64,000 nt of DNA from Streptacidiphilus fuscans (GTDB taxonomy: Bacteria > Actinomycetota > Actinomycetes > Streptomycetales > Streptomycetaceae), in assembly GCF_015690355.1 (NCBI RefSeq), contig NZ_JADPRT010000011.1, forward strand, positions 1 to 64,000, in the 5' to 3' direction. This document shows, one piece after another, positions 15,622-23,022 of this stretch. The stretch's first letter is position 1. Each line of letters opens with the position of its first letter. The notes under the pieces were generated by a model. It saw nothing but the letters and a program-made list of their open reading frames with translations. It had not been told where the DNA came from and did not search any database. A program made the translations under genes and the position numbers.

Positions 15622-16797
15622 TCAGTTCTGCTCCTCGTGCGTGCGGCGCAGCACCGCGACGGTGCTCAGCAGCGCGTCCAGATCCGCGTAACAGCCCTGG
15701 AGATGCCGGGCGCCGCCGCGCTCGAACGCCGTACGGGCGTGCAGCAGACGGGTGTTGTCGAAGATCAGGCAGTCGCCGGGGCCGAGCCGGAACTCCAGCT
15801 GCGCCTCCGGTGCGAGCAGCAACTCGGCGAAGGCGCGGTACGCCCGGTAGAAGGCGTCGGTCCGCGCCGCGGGGAGCCGGAGCGTGCCGAGGGAGCGGTT
15901 GTTGAAGCGCACCTCGCGGATCCGGCCCTCGGCGTCCACGTCGATCAGCGGTCGGTGCGCGCTCAGTTCCGTCACCGCGTCGCGGAAGGCGAACTCGACC
16001 GGGGTGGTGGTCAGTACGGCGAACGCCTCCGGGTCCTGCTCCCGCAGCCGGGCGGCGACGGCGAATCCGTCGACCAGGCCGGAGTCGCCGCCGAGCGCGT
16101 CGTTGACCAGGCAGTGCAGCAACTGCAGCGTCGGCACCGGGTCGCGGTACGGGTTGTCGGTGTGCGGGGTGATCGCGACATTGGTGAAGGCCAGGTTGTT
16201 GGGCTGCTCCTCGACGCGGACCTCGAACTGGAGGCCGTAGTTGGTCTCCCGGACGAAGCCGAAGCTCAGGGCCACCTGCTGCACCTGGCCGTCCTCCAGC
16301 GGTACGCCGCGCAGCAGGCAGAACCCGAGGCTGCGGACGGCGTCCAGCATCCGCAGCCGCTCGCGGTCGTCGCTGCGGTACGCGTCCCAGGACGTCTCCG
16401 GGAGCCGGCCGTCCAGGTCCTCGGCGAACGGCCAGAGCTCCTTGCCGTCCTCGGCGCGAGGGTCGGGCTGGGCTGCGGCGGCGAGCCAGGCCGCGTCGTA
16501 GTGCGAACGGTGGCCGTCGGGGGACCAGACGACGTCCCAGCCTTCCGAGCTGTCTGAGCCGTCCCCGCTGCCTGAGCCGTCGCGTCCGGCCTCGGTCCGC
16601 TGCTCGGCGGAGGCGATGGCGAGCGAGTCCGGCAGGTCGGTGATCTGGAACAGCTTCTGGCCCGTGCCGGGGTCGCGGCACTCGGCGCAGCCGCAGTTGT
16701 CGCGCAGCCACACCGCCGACAGTGCGGTGGGCCGGGGTGTGCGCGTGCGGCCCGTGCCTGCGGCGGCGGTCTCGGCGGCCGTCTCGGTGGCGGTCAT
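15622..16797 (-). CDS. Gamma-butyrobetaine-hydroxylase-like Fe(II)/2-oxoglutarate dioxygenase, TmpA-like
   Basis: A 391-residue protein with the GBBH-type N-terminal zinc domain (WLRDNCGCAECRDPGTGQK, the C-x-C-x2-C ligands plus a later His) and a TauD-like catalytic jelly roll. The iron facial triad is the HxD of ITPHTDNPYRD and the distal His of TRLLHARTAF. In bacteria such proteins are often annotated as carnitine-pathway enzymes, but next to a PhnZ-like HD oxygenase the precedent is TmpA, which hydroxylates 2-(trimethylamino)ethylphosphonate so that TmpB can split the C-P bond to glycine betaine and phosphate. A Ser/Gly/Asp insert (EAGRDGSGSGDGSDSSEG) separates the two domains. The ATG at 16797 follows GGAGAGAGGG; the promoter carries a GntR-type palindrome. 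Confidence 0.8.
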   Translation of the reverse strand: MTATETAAETAAAGTGRTRTPRPTALSAVWLRDNCGCAECRDPGTGQKLFQITDLPDSLAIASAEQRTEAGRDGSGSGDGSDSSEGWDVVWSPDGHRSHYDAAWLAAAAQPDPRAEDGKELWPFAEDLDGRLPETSWDAYRSDDRERLRMLDAVRSLGFCLLRGVPLEDGQVQQVALSFGFVRETNYGLQFEVRVEEQPNNLAFTNVAITPHTDNPYRDPVPTLQLLHCLVNDALGGDSGLVDGFAVAARLREQDPEAFAVLTTTPVEFAFRDAVTELSAHRPLIDVDAEGRIREVRFNNRSLGTLRLPAARTDAFYRAYRAFAELLLAPEAQLEFRLGPGDCLIFDNTRLLHARTAFERGGARHLQGCYADLDALLSTVAVLRRTHEEQN

Positions 16798-16814
16798 TCG
16801 GTTCGACCCTCTCT

Positions 16815-16838
16815 CCAAAGTTGTATAGCCAACTTTGG
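16815..16838 (-). promoter_or_regulatory. GntR-type operator overlapping the promoter of the TmpA-like gene
   Basis: A perfect inverted repeat, CCAAAGTTG-N6-CAACTTTGG, with the -10-like TATACA in its centre on the minus strand. The inner AGTTG...CAACT resembles sites of HutC/PhnF-subfamily regulators. It lies 18-41 bases before the ATG at 16797. I infer that it is the binding site of the GntR/UTRA protein encoded at 14099-14890. Confidence 0.65.
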
Positions 16839-16982
16839 CCAACGTCCGTCGCGATCGCCAAGAGGGCTCCAGGTGAACGGAGGCTGAACGACCGGAGTCG
16901 GGCCACGAGGGGTAGGGTTCGGGCCGGTCCGTCACGTCGTGGACGGTCCGGAGGCAGCTACGGGGAAGGCAGGGGGAACCAC

Positions 16983-17792
16983 ATGAGCACGCCCGGCTAT
17001 CAGCAGGTTCAGGTCTCGGAGATCGCGCGCGGACGTCTGGACGGGTCGCGGCAGGGACGGCCCTGCTTCACCTCGGACCTCTCGGTCAACGAGTTCGTCC
17101 TGGTCACCGAGTCGGGCTTCGAGCCGCTCGGCATGGTGATGGGCACCAGCGTCTACCACGTCGGCGTCCAGTACGGCGGCTGGAAGACCAGCCAGGAGCT
17201 GGGCATTCTCACCCAGGCCATGTACAACGTCCGCGAGCTGGCCATGAGCCGGATGGAGGCGGAGGCCGCGGAGCTCGGCGCGGACGGCATCGTCGGGGTG
17301 ACCCTGCGGCCGGTGAACTACGCCTTCATGTCGGACGTCATCGAGTTCTTCGCCACCGGCACCGCCGTCAAGGCCACCGACGGCACCAACTACCGTGCGC
17401 CCAACGGCAAGCCGTTCACCACCAGCCTCAACGGCCAGGACTTCTGGACGCTCTGGCAGCACGGGTGGCTGCCGCGCCGCCTGGTCCTCGGCAACTGCGT
17501 CTACCACGTCGCGCACCAGACGATGCGTCAGATGCTGTCCCAGGTGGGCCAGAACGCGGAGATGCCGCAGTTCACCCAGGCCCTCTACGACGCCCGCGAG
17601 CTGGCGATGGCCCGGATGCAGTACGAGGGCCAGCAGCTCGGCGCGGACGGCATCGTCGGCACCTTCGTCAACGACCACCGCTTCTGGGGCGAGCACGCGG
17701 TCGAGTTCTTCTCGATGGGCACGGCCGTCAGCCGCGTCCGGCCGGACGTCAACCCGGTCAAGCCCACCATGACGATGCCGCTCAACCGCTGA
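16983..17792 (+). CDS. Tandem YbjQ-like (heavy-metal-binding domain) protein
   Basis: A 269-residue protein made of two copies of a YbjQ/UPF0145-like domain. The first half has EPLGMVMGTSVYHVG, LTQAMYNVRELAMSRMEAEA and LGADGIVGVTLRPVNY. The second half repeats these as RRLVLGNCVYHVAHQ, FTQALYDARELAMARMQYEG and LGADGIVGTFVNDHR, each ending in IEFFATGTAV or VEFFSMGTAV. YbjQ folds as pentamers in other bacteria and has no firm function. ATG 16983 follows AGGGGGA. It is convergent with the P450 gene, and a strong hairpin separates the two, so a role in the peptide pathway is not implied. Confidence 0.8.
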   Translation: MSTPGYQQVQVSEIARGRLDGSRQGRPCFTSDLSVNEFVLVTESGFEPLGMVMGTSVYHVGVQYGGWKTSQELGILTQAMYNVRELAMSRMEAEAAELGADGIVGVTLRPVNYAFMSDVIEFFATGTAVKATDGTNYRAPNGKPFTTSLNGQDFWTLWQHGWLPRRLVLGNCVYHVAHQTMRQMLSQVGQNAEMPQFTQALYDARELAMARMQYEGQQLGADGIVGTFVNDHRFWGEHAVEFFSMGTAVSRVRPDVNPVKPTMTMPLNR

Positions 17793-17824
17793 CGCACCGT
17801 CAAAAGTCCAGCTGGACAATACGG

Positions 17825-17857
17825 CTGCTCTCCCGGATCCGCGATCCGGGAGAGCAG
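17825..17857. terminator. Bidirectional terminator hairpin between YbjQ-like and P450 genes
   Basis: A perfect 15-base inverted repeat (arms CTGCTCTCCCGGATC and GATCCGGGAGAGCAG) with a CGC loop, placed between the stops of two convergent genes (17792 and 17865). Confidence 0.8.
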
Positions 17858-17864
17858 TCGAACG

Positions 17865-18923
17865 TCACAGCGCCTTGCGCGCCCGGGTGACCCGGACCTC
17901 CTCGACCCCCAGCAGGCCGAGCAGCGGGACCTTGGCGCGGCGCTGGTCCGGGTCGACCGTCAGCCCGTCCGTACGGAGCCGGTCGAGCAGCAGCTCCGCC
18001 AGCGGCATCACCATGTGCCGCCCCCAGCACCGTTCGGAGACGTGCCCGAAGGGGAGGTAGCCGGGCGTGTGGTCGGGGTCGAGCTCGTCCCAGCGCTCGG
18101 GGCGGAACTCGTTCGGGTCCTCCCACAGCGCCGGGTCGCGGTGCGAGAGCAGCGGCAGCACCAGCACGTCGTCGGCCGGGCCGATCCGCGGATCGATCTC
18201 CGGGTACTCGGGCGAGGCGCGGCGCAGGATGTTCCAGGACGGCGGCAGCAGCCGCAGCGACTCCAGGACGATGTTGCGGTTCGAGGCCTCGTCGTCGAAC
18301 GGCGCGCCCAGCCAGAGCGCGTTGGCCACCAGCGTCGAGACGGTGAAGCAGACCGGCGCGGCGGCCCGCCGGTAGATGCCCATCGCGTAGCGGCGGTCCT
18401 GGTAGCTGCCCGCCTGCGCGGTCAGCTCGGCGAGGTTGCTGGCGGCCGAGGTGGCCGGGATGCGGAGCGGCAGGGCCGCACCCGCGGCGATCACCGTCCA
18501 GGTGAGGATCGGGGTCAGCTCAAGATTGCGGCTCATCAGCATCTTGAGCCGGCCGGGGTCGCCGCCGAGCACCATGTCGCGCAGCAGCATGTGGCCGGTG
18601 AGCGGCCATGGGCCGGAGAGGTCCGCGCCCGCCGGGATCGGGTGCGTAAGGGCCTTCCGCACGTCACGGCCGACGGTCTGGGTCACCGAGGACGCCTCGG
18701 GACGGGAGATGGACCGGCCGTGCAGCGGCTTGAAGGTCGGCCGCTCGGTCTCGGTGGCGCGCCGTGCGGCGAGGATCCGGTCCGTCAGCTCGTGGCCGGC
18801 GACGCCCATGGTGTCGGGTTCCAGCCGGAAGGCGTCCTTGCCGAGGTGGTCGTCGAGCAGGGCGGCCAGGCGCGGCGAGAGGACCGTGGTCCGTCCGGTG
18901 GTCAGGGTGGGGGCAGCGGGCAT
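17865..18923 (-). CDS. Atypical cytochrome P450 of an atropopeptide (tryptorubin-type) cluster
   Basis: This 352-residue P450 is shorter than the usual 400 or so. It has the K-helix ExxR (ESLRLLPPSW, Glu221/Arg224), the PERF-like FRPERWDE (273-280) and the heme loop PFGHVSERCWGRH with ligand Cys299. The loop departs from FxxGxxxCxG: Val stands where Gly is usual and Glu where His/Arg is usual. The I-helix region (residues 186-205, AAAPVCFTVSTLVANALW) lacks the A/G-G-x-D/E-T acid-alcohol pair for O2 activation. I chose ATG 18923, with GGAG seven bases upstream, over an upstream start that would add an arginine/histidine-rich non-P450 stretch. It lies 157 bases downstream of the peptide gene on the same strand. 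Its inferred job is to crosslink the Trp/Tyr side chains of VWYLWY. Confidence 0.9.
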   Translation of the reverse strand: MPAAPTLTTGRTTVLSPRLAALLDDHLGKDAFRLEPDTMGVAGHELTDRILAARRATETERPTFKPLHGRSISRPEASSVTQTVGRDVRKALTHPIPAGADLSGPWPLTGHMLLRDMVLGGDPGRLKMLMSRNLELTPILTWTVIAAGAALPLRIPATSAASNLAELTAQAGSYQDRRYAMGIYRRAAAPVCFTVSTLVANALWLGAPFDDEASNRNIVLESLRLLPPSWNILRRASPEYPEIDPRIGPADDVLVLPLLSHRDPALWEDPNEFRPERWDELDPDHTPGYLPFGHVSERCWGRHMVMPLAELLLDRLRTDGLTVDPDQRRAKVPLLGLLGVEEVRVTRARKAL

Positions 18924-19080
18924 CACGGGTCTCCGGAATTCCGGGAGTTCAGCAGTGCGGGAGTGGCGGTGCGGGTGTGAAGGGCAGGGCCCGCCCCCGG
19001 CCTGTCGAGGGGATCGACGGCGCCGGGCGCGGGCCCCGTGGTGCATCACCTCGCAGGGCGTGGGGATGCGATCCGTCGGC

Positions 19081-19161
19081 TCAGTACCACAGGTACCAGA
19101 CGCTGGCCTTGAGGCTCTTCTGGGCGAAGACGGCGTTGCGAACGGCGAACAGGACCTTCAT
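19081..19161 (-). CDS. Atropopeptide RiPP precursor, core VWYLWY
   Basis: A 26-residue gene too short for standard callers. The ATG at 19161 follows GAGAGGGGACAGAG, a good ribosome binding site. The leader begins MKVLFAVRNAVFAQ, continues KSLKAS, and the last six residues before TGA are VWYLWY. Tryptorubin A, the founding atropopeptide, derives from AWYIWY at the extreme C terminus of a similarly tiny precursor and is crosslinked by one P450. Here Val replaces Ala1 and Leu replaces Ile4 while all four aromatic positions are kept. A P450 gene lies directly downstream. The cluster has no dedicated protease or exporter; in known cases host proteases remove the leader. Cleavage is expected between Ser20 and Val21. 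Confidence 0.9.
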   Translation of the reverse strand: MKVLFAVRNAVFAQKSLKASVWYLWY

Positions 19162-19260
19162 CTCTGTCCCCTCTCCCTGGTTGAAACGGGGTGATGCACA
19201 TTCCGCTTGTGGCGGTGTGTGTGCCTGACGGGGAGACAGGCTGCCCGACCGTGTTCAACA

Positions 19261-19286
19261 GCCGATCTACGTGCGCGTAGATCGGC
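19261..19286. promoter_or_regulatory. Inverted repeat between SARP gene and peptide gene (operator or terminator)
   Basis: A perfect 10-base inverted repeat (GCCGATCTAC, six-base GTGCGC centre, GTAGATCGGC) sits 100 bases upstream of the precursor start and 115 bases after the SARP stop. No T-run follows on either strand, so an operator is as likely as a terminator. Two related words nearby, CCGTGTTCAACAG (19249-19261) and CTGGTTGAAACGG (19177-19189), are imperfect reverse complements of each other and may be regulator contacts. Confidence 0.45.
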
Positions 19287-19400
19287 CGTAGACGCCTCCT
19301 GGGCATGCTCACGTTCAGAACTGGGCAGGGGGCACGGTAGGAACGCCCGGGAAGGAACGGCACACCATGAGCGTCGGCACGCAGGACTGGAACACCATCG

Positions 19401-22400
19401 TCACCGGAGGCAGCGCCGGTCCTCGGTGAACGGCGGCTCGGCCCGAACAGGCCCCGGAACCCGCGCAGGGACGCGTGCCGCGCGCGTGCGGTCGAGGAGT
19501 TGGCGGGCGCTGCGGCGGTCGGCCGCGCTGCCGGAGTTCTCGAACTCGTCGAGTGCTGCCTCGGCATGGGCTCGCGCCCGGTCCGACTCGCCGTCGCGGT
19601 AGAGGAGTTCGGCCAGCCGCTGGTGGGCGTGCGCGGCACGGCCGGGCAACGGGGCCGCGGTCCACGCCTCGGCCGCAGCGGTCAGGTGTGCGACGGCATC
19701 GGCCGGGTGGTCCAGCGCGTCGTACGCGAGGCCGAGGACGAACAAGGTGTGGGCGGTCCCGGCACAGTCCTCCTCCGCGCGCAGCCGGGCCAGCAGCGGG
19801 CGGCACTGCTCCAGCACCTCGTGGGCGCGCCCGGTGCGGATCCGGGCCACGGCGGCGTTGAGCAGGGAGGCCGTCTCCCCGCTCCGGTGGCCGAGGATCC
19901 GGGCCAGCGCCGTCGCCTCGCCGAACCGCAGCACGGCCTCCTCGTCCCGGCCCTGCGCGTGGGCGATCACACCGAGGTCGTTGAGCGCCTGACGCAGGAT
20001 CACCAGGTCGCCGCCGCCCTTGCCGCCGTCGCCGTCGTAGCCGCCCTCGCCGTGATCCCGGGCGTCCTGGGCGTCCTGGGCGTCCCGGCACAGTTCCACC
20101 GCGCGCACGGTCTCCGGCTCGGCTTCGGACCAACGGCCGGCGCCTACGGCGATGTTGCCCGCCAGGAACCGCGCCCGCCCCTCCGTGTGCCGGTCCCCGT
20201 GTCGGGCCGCTGCCCGAGCCAGCGCGTCGACGGTCTCGGCGAGTTGGCGGCGTCGCACACAAGGCCCGAACGGGCTGAGAGCGATCAGCAGGTTGACGGC
20301 TCGGGGGAGCAGCGCCGCGTAGCCGTGGTCGTCGCAGGGGTGAGGGGGGCTCTCGTCGAGCGACTCCCGTGCGACCCGGGCGGCCAGGTCCAGTGCGCCC
20401 GGACCCTCGGTCTGCGCCCACGTGCGCGCCTCCGCCGCGCTGCGGAACGACGCGCCGGAACCCGAGCCCGGCAGCGTCACTGCTCCGAGCGCGTCCCGGA
20501 CAGGATCCCCGGGAACGGCCTGCTCGAACGCCGCACACGCCCTGGACAGCAGGGAGTCCAGCAGCCGCGCCCGCGCCGCGCGCTCCTCGCCCGGAGCGGT
20601 GCGCGCGGAGACGCGGCGGGCGAAGTCGCGGAGCAGGCCGTGGTGCCGATAGCGGTTCTCGGCCGGGGACTCCAGCATTGCGACGTCGACCAGGGACTCC
20701 AGCAGCTCCTCGGCGTGGGTCGGGTCGTTGTCCAGCAGCGCCGCGGCCGAGGCCAGCCCCAACTCGGCCGCGTCGACGGCTCCGAGCAGGCGGAACGCTG
20801 CCGCCTGCGCCTCGGTGAGCTGGCCGTAGCCGAGCTCGAAGGCCGCCGCGACCGCCAGCTCGCCGATCCGCAGCTCGTCGATCCGGCGACGCTCGTCCGT
20901 CAGCCGCTCGACCAGCGCCCGCACCGTCCAGGACGGCCGCGCGGCCAGGCGGGTGGCCACGATGCGCACGGCCAGCGGCAGTCGGCCGCAGGCCTGGACC
21001 AGCTCGACCGCCGCCTCGCCCTCGGCGTCGACGCGGGCGTCACCGGCCACCGCCCGCAGCAGCCGCAGCGCCTCGTCGGGCTCGAAGACGCCCAGGTCCG
21101 GCTGGGCGGTGATGGGCAGCCCGGCCAGCCGCATCCTGCTGGTCAGCACCACCGCGCAGGCGGCCGCCCCCGGCAGCAGCGGGCGGACCTGGGCCGCGCC
21201 CGCCGCGTTGTCGAGCACGATCAGCAGCCGCCGCCCGTCCGCCGTGGACCGGAACAGCGCGGAGCGGGCCGTGACTCCGTCCGGCACCTCGTCCGGGGCC
21301 AGCCCCAGGGCGCCGAGGAAGTGGCCGAGCACCTCCTCCGGGTCGGCGGCGCTGCCCGTGTTGCCGCGCAGATCGACGTAGAGCTGACCGTCGGGGAAGG
21401 CCGCCCGGCTGCGGTGGGCCAGGTGCAGCGCCAGCGCGGTCTTGCCGACGCCGCCCATCCCGGACAGCGCCAGCACCGGCGGCGCGGTCCGCTCCGGTCC
21501 GGCCAACGCCGCGCACAGGTCCTCGACCAGCCCGGCGCGGCCGACGAAGTCCGGCTCCTGCGGCGGCAGTTGTGCCGGTACCGGCGGTCGCCTGCGTGCG
21601 GTCCGCAGCGCGCCGCCGTCCGGCCGCTCGTCGGTCTCGGCCGTCGCGACCGGGCCCGCCACCTCCCGGGGCGCTCCCGAAACGGACGCGGATGGCGCCG
21701 ACACGGCTGCGGCTTCGGCTGCTGCGGCAGCTGCTGCAACGGGACAACGGCCGTCCAGGACGGTGGCGTGGATGGAGGTCAGCTCGTGGCCCGGATCGAC
21801 GCCCAACTCCCGGGCAAGTCGCCGACGTACGTCCTGATAGAGCGTCAGCGCGTCGCTCTGGCGGCCGACCTGGGCCAGCGCCCGCATCAGCAGGCCGTGC
21901 ATCCGTTCGCGCAGCGGGTGTTCGGCCGTCAGCGCGGTCAGCTCCGGTATGCACGCCGCCGCGCGTCCCAGGGTCACGTCCAGCCCGATCCGCTGCTCGA
22001 TCAGGCACAGCCGCAGCTCGGCGTAGCGGTGCCGCTGCCGCTCGGCGAAGGGGCCGGGGACTCCGGCCAACGGCTCGCCCTGCCACAGCGCGACCGCCTC
22101 GCGCAGCAGGTCCGCCGCCTCGTGCAGGCGCTCGGCGGCCCGCGCCTGTTCGGCGCGGGCGGCGAGCAGTTCGGCCTGTGCGGCGTCGACGGCCTGCTCC
22201 GGCAGGTCCACCCGGTAGCCGCCGGAGACGGAGAGCAGGATCCCCGGCCCGCCGTCGGCGGCGCTGTCGCAGCTCAGCGCCTTGCGCCAGCGCCAGGCGT
22301 AGGTGCGCAGGATCGACTTGGCCCGGCAGGGCGAGCGGTCGCCCCACAACGCCTCGATCAGCTCGTCCGCCCCGGCCGAGCGGCCGGGACGCAGCAGCAG

Positions 22401-22514
22401 GGTGGCCAGCATCGCCTGCTGCTGCGGCGTGCCCATCGCCAACGCCGAGGAGCCGCACCGGCCCCGCATCGGACCGAGCACCTGGAACTCGATGGCAGGC
22501 ACGACCTCGTCCAC
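19401..22514 (-). CDS. AfsR/SARP-family regulator with NB-ARC and TPR domains
   Basis: A 1037-residue large SARP. Residues 8-105 are the OmpR-like winged helix (EFQVLGPMRGR, DELIEALWGD, SILRTYAWRWRKAL). Residues 110-265 are the bacterial transcriptional activation domain (LREAVALWQGEPLAG, ERMHGLLMRALAQVGR, YQDVRRRLARELGVDPG). An Ala-rich linker leads to an NB-ARC ATPase with the P-loop LSGMGGVGKTALALHLAH near 355, and the C-terminal third is TPR-like. Such proteins activate secondary-metabolite genes. It starts at GTG 22514 after GAGGAC. The stop is 239 bases before the peptide gene on the same strand, making it the likely cluster-situated activator, which I infer from position only. Its 3' end overlaps a tiny ORF on the other strand. 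Confidence 0.9.
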   Translation of the reverse strand: MDEVVPAIEFQVLGPMRGRCGSSALAMGTPQQQAMLATLLLRPGRSAGADELIEALWGDRSPCRAKSILRTYAWRWRKALSCDSAADGGPGILLSVSGGYRVDLPEQAVDAAQAELLAARAEQARAAERLHEAADLLREAVALWQGEPLAGVPGPFAERQRHRYAELRLCLIEQRIGLDVTLGRAAACIPELTALTAEHPLRERMHGLLMRALAQVGRQSDALTLYQDVRRRLARELGVDPGHELTSIHATVLDGRCPVAAAAAAAEAAAVSAPSASVSGAPREVAGPVATAETDERPDGGALRTARRRPPVPAQLPPQEPDFVGRAGLVEDLCAALAGPERTAPPVLALSGMGGVGKTALALHLAHRSRAAFPDGQLYVDLRGNTGSAADPEEVLGHFLGALGLAPDEVPDGVTARSALFRSTADGRRLLIVLDNAAGAAQVRPLLPGAAACAVVLTSRMRLAGLPITAQPDLGVFEPDEALRLLRAVAGDARVDAEGEAAVELVQACGRLPLAVRIVATRLAARPSWTVRALVERLTDERRRIDELRIGELAVAAAFELGYGQLTEAQAAAFRLLGAVDAAELGLASAAALLDNDPTHAEELLESLVDVAMLESPAENRYRHHGLLRDFARRVSARTAPGEERAARARLLDSLLSRACAAFEQAVPGDPVRDALGAVTLPGSGSGASFRSAAEARTWAQTEGPGALDLAARVARESLDESPPHPCDDHGYAALLPRAVNLLIALSPFGPCVRRRQLAETVDALARAAARHGDRHTEGRARFLAGNIAVGAGRWSEAEPETVRAVELCRDAQDAQDARDHGEGGYDGDGGKGGGDLVILRQALNDLGVIAHAQGRDEEAVLRFGEATALARILGHRSGETASLLNAAVARIRTGRAHEVLEQCRPLLARLRAEEDCAGTAHTLFVLGLAYDALDHPADAVAHLTAAAEAWTAAPLPGRAAHAHQRLAELLYRDGESDRARAHAEAALDEFENSGSAADRRSARQLLDRTRAARVPARVPGPVRAEPPFTEDRRCLR

Positions 22515-22596
22515 CTGTCCTCTGCAAGTTGTGCGAGTGAGCAGGGGGTCAGGCTAGTCGAGTTCTGATCAGGTTTCCTTACTGGAATTCGGACAA

Positions 22597-23004
22597 CTAC
22601 TTCTCGTGAGGGCGCAACTTCAGCGAGATGCTGTTGATGCAGTACCGCTGGTCGGTCGGCGTCGGGTAGCCTTCGCCCTCGAAGACGTGCCCGAGGTGCG
22701 AACCGCACTTGGCGCAGCGGACCTCGACCCGGACCATGCCGTGCGTGCGGTCCTCGATCAACTCCACCGCGGACGAGTCGCGCGGGTCGTAGAAGCTCGG
22801 CCAGCCGCAGTGCGACTCGAACTTGGTGCCCGAGGTGAACAGCTCGTTGCCGCAGGCACGGCAGGAGTAGACGCCCTCCGTCTTGGTGTCCGTGTACTCG
22901 CCGACGAACGGACGCTCGGTGCCCGCCTCACGCAGCACCGCGTACTCGGCGGGCGTCAGCTCCTCACGCCACTCGGCGTCGGTCTTCTCGATGTCGTAGG
23001 CCAT
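22597..23004 (-). CDS. msrB: Peptide-methionine (R)-S-oxide reductase
   Basis: A 135-residue MsrB that reduces methionine-R-sulfoxide in proteins. Two zinc-binding CxxC pairs are visible (CRACGNELF and CAKCGSHLGHVF), the substrate pocket is SHCGWPSFYD, and the catalytic cysteine is in RYCINSISL. It begins 18 bases after the murC stop on the same strand, so the two are likely cotranscribed. Confidence 0.97.
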   Translation of the reverse strand: MAYDIEKTDAEWREELTPAEYAVLREAGTERPFVGEYTDTKTEGVYSCRACGNELFTSGTKFESHCGWPSFYDPRDSSAVELIEDRTHGMVRVEVRCAKCGSHLGHVFEGEGYPTPTDQRYCINSISLKLRPHEK

Positions 23005-23022
23005 GATCGCGCGCTCCTTCGG

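Noticed and set aside
15622..16797. Carnitine biosynthesis (true gamma-butyrobetaine hydroxylase)
   Set aside because: Not excluded, but the adjacent PhnZ/TmpB-like HD gene and the GntR/UTRA circuit make an oxidative phosphonate role more likely.
19315..19397. Leftward 27-codon frame (MVFQSCVPTLMVC...) between SARP and peptide gene
   Set aside because: No ribosome binding site and no RiPP-like features; probably a frame of the intergenic region and SARP 3' end.
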